NCBI GenBank assembly: GCA_002341315.1
Contig: DDNV01000032.1
Coordinates: 981-8,850 of the forward strand
Direction: 5' to 3'
From: Cellvibrionales bacterium UBA2511
Lineage (GTDB): Bacteria > Pseudomonadota > Gammaproteobacteria > Pseudomonadales > Porticoccaceae
Length of the DNA stretch: 7,870 bases
Part shown: one piece after another, positions 6,282-7,870 of the stretch
Layout of the letters: every line of letters begins with the position of its first letter
Position numbering within the stretch: the stretch's first letter is position 1
Notes under the pieces: model-generated
Told to the model about the DNA's origin: nothing
The model's input: the letters and a program-made list of their open reading frames with translations, nothing else
Databases searched by the model: none
Translations under genes and position numbers: made by a program

Positions 6282-7808
6282 ATGACTGATACACCCAAAA
6301 ACACCACCGACCAAGCAGAAGAAAACAGGTTGATCACCGAGCGTCGCGCCAAGCTGGCCACTATCCGCTCTGAGGCCGAGTCTGCCGGTGGCACTCCATT
6401 CCCCAATGATTTTCGTCCGGGGAATCAGGCGGCATCGTTACAGGCTGACTACGGTGAAGAGTCCAAGGAAGCCCTTGAGTCCCTCCAGTTTCAGGTCAGT
6501 GTGGCCGGACGCGTCATCCGCAATCGCGGTGCTTTTATGGTGTTGCAGGATGCCTCGGGAACCATCCAGCTTTACGTCAGCAAGGAGGCACGCAGTTTTG
6601 CCAAGCGTCTCGATCTGGGCGATATCGTCGGAATCACCGGTGTGCTGCACAAGTCGGGCAAGGGCGATCTTTACGTCAATATGGAACAATTCCAGTTGCT
6701 GACGAAGGCGTTGCGACCACTGCCTGACAAGTACCATGGTCTCGCCGACCAGGAGCTGCGTTATCGCCAGCGCTATGTGGATCTGATCGTCAATCCGGAG
6801 ATCCGCGAACTGTTCCGCATCCGCTCGAGCGTGATTGATTTTATTCGTCGCTACCTCAACAACCGGGCGTTTATGGAGGTGGAAACCCCCATGCTGCAGG
6901 TGATTCCCGGCGGTGCTACGGCCAAACCGTTTGTCACACACCACAATGCGCTCGACATTGATATGTATCTGCGGATCGCTCCCGAGTTGTATCTCAAACG
7001 GCTGGTGGTTGGCGGTTTTGAGCGGGTTTACGAGATTAATCGCAACTTCCGCAACGAGGGGCTCTCGACCCGTCACAACCCTGAATTCACGATGCTGGAG
7101 TTCTATCAGGCCTATGCGGATTATCACGATCTCATGGATCTGACCGAAGATATGCTGCGCAGTCTGGCTGTCGAGGTGCTCGGTGGCTGTGAAGTTGTCA
7201 GTACGGTCAAAAATGCAGAGGGCGAGGTGTTGCAGGAAACCCGTTACGACTTTGCCAAGCCTTTCCGTCGCCTGTCGGTATTTGATGCCATTCTTCACTT
7301 CAATCCGGATGTCAGTGCGGCGGCACTCTCCGACCCGGAAGGCGCCAGGGAGCTCGCTGAGCATCTCGATATTCCCCTCAAGGACAGCTGGGGACTGGGC
7401 AAGGTGCAAATCGAGATTTTCGAGAAGACCGTGGAGCACCGCCTCGATCAGCCGACCTTTATCACCGAGTATCCCACCGAGGTGTCGCCACTGGCCCGTC
7501 GCAGTGACCGGAACCCCTTTGTCACCGAGCGTTTTGAATTTTTCGTCGGCGGTCGTGAGATCGCCAATGGTTTTTCCGAGCTGAACGATGCAGAAGACCA
7601 GGCGGCGCGTTTTCGTGCCCAAGTGGCAGAAAAAGAGGCTGGGGATGACGAGGCAATGCATTATGATGCAGATTATATTCGTGCACTCGAGTACGGTCTG
7701 CCACCCACTGCTGGTGAAGGAATCGGTATTGATCGTCTGGTGATGCTGCTCACAGACTCGCCTTCGATCAGGGATGTGTTACTGTTCCCTCATATGCGTC
7801 CTGAGTAG
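6282..7808 (+). CDS. lysS: Lysyl-tRNA synthetase, class II
   Basis: This 508-residue enzyme charges tRNA-Lys with lysine using ATP in the cytoplasm; E. coli LysS is 505. An N-terminal helical part containing PFPNDFRP (about 39-46) leads into an OB-fold anticodon-binding domain at about 70-140 ([20 protein letters not shown]). The class II catalytic domain follows: motif 1 around [13 protein letters not shown] (193-205) with PGGATAKPF after it, motif 2 [20 protein letters not shown] (250-269), and motif 3 [12 protein letters not shown] (480-491) ending LLFPHMRPE. No catalytic motif is missing. The ATG at 6282 is chosen: a GGTAG lies five bases before it and it matches the family length. A GTG at 6270 would add only four residues. 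It is downstream of prfB with no terminator between, so the two are probably co-transcribed. No terminator is visible in the 62 bases that follow before the window ends. Confidence 0.97.
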   Translation: MTDTPKNTTDQAEENRLITERRAKLATIRSEAESAGGTPFPNDFRPGNQAASLQADYGEESKEALESLQFQVSVAGRVIRNRGAFMVLQDASGTIQLYVSKEARSFAKRLDLGDIVGITGVLHKSGKGDLYVNMEQFQLLTKALRPLPDKYHGLADQELRYRQRYVDLIVNPEIRELFRIRSSVIDFIRRYLNNRAFMEVETPMLQVIPGGATAKPFVTHHNALDIDMYLRIAPELYLKRLVVGGFERVYEINRNFRNEGLSTRHNPEFTMLEFYQAYADYHDLMDLTEDMLRSLAVEVLGGCEVVSTVKNAEGEVLQETRYDFAKPFRRLSVFDAILHFNPDVSAAALSDPEGARELAEHLDIPLKDSWGLGKVQIEIFEKTVEHRLDQPTFITEYPTEVSPLARRSDRNPFVTERFEFFVGGREIANGFSELNDAEDQAARFRAQVAEKEAGDDEAMHYDADYIRALEYGLPPTAGEGIGIDRLVMLLTDSPSIRDVLLFPHMRPE

Positions 7809-7870
7809 TTTTCGGGTTCCTTGCGTCACCCTTGCCAGTGTACGACCCCCAGGAGACGTTGCCAGCGGGG

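Noticed and set aside
6438..7661. Long antisense open frame (407 codons) inside lysS
   Set aside because: It lies wholly opposite a clear lysS, has no recognisable motif, and is the expected mirror of codon bias in a GC-rich gene.

Overview
The window is an ordinary chromosomal stretch from a gammaproteobacterium. This rests on E. coli-like RF2 and LysRS proteins, the tesA/ybbA/ybbP neighbourhood, and a prfB frameshift site identical to that of E. coli. Base composition looks moderately GC-rich and even across the genes. I cannot name the genus. I saw no insertion sequence, CRISPR array, tRNA, rRNA or prophage gene, and no convincing new multigene system.

Left part (1-1998 and on to 4502): two divergent transcription units share a 69-bp gap at 1240-1308. 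Leftward runs tesA (secreted SGNH lipase/thioesterase, 625-1239), followed by the 5' part of the ABC-F ATPase gene uup, which is cut by the window edge. Rightward runs ybbA-ybbP, an ABC ATPase and a 10-helix MacB/FtsX-type permease that overlap by ATGA. YbbA and YbbP should form an inner-membrane ATPase-permease complex. The conserved pairing with periplasmic TesA suggests joint work on lipids or other hydrophobic molecules.

Middle (4503-5140): a small leftward gene for an exported protein of unknown function (4508-4888) converges on ybbP with only 5 bases between the stops. It is best read from a TTG codon behind a strong Shine-Dalgarno. The next 252 bp hold no gene I can support. They do hold an 11-bp direct repeat at 17-bp pitch, a 6-2-6 inverted repeat, and a GC-rich hairpin with seven T's that overlaps a possible prfB promoter.

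Right part (5141-7808): prfB and lysS form the classic translation operon. prfB must be read across an in-frame UGA by +1 frameshifting, as 24 codons in frame one followed by 340 residues in the next frame, giving a 364-residue RF2. lysS encodes lysyl-tRNA synthetase and starts 45 bases after prfB. The last 62 bases (7809-7870) hold nothing I can assign.

The points most worth a second look are the prfB frameshift, which naive gene calling splits or truncates, the unrecognised exported protein, and the repeat-rich control region upstream of it.
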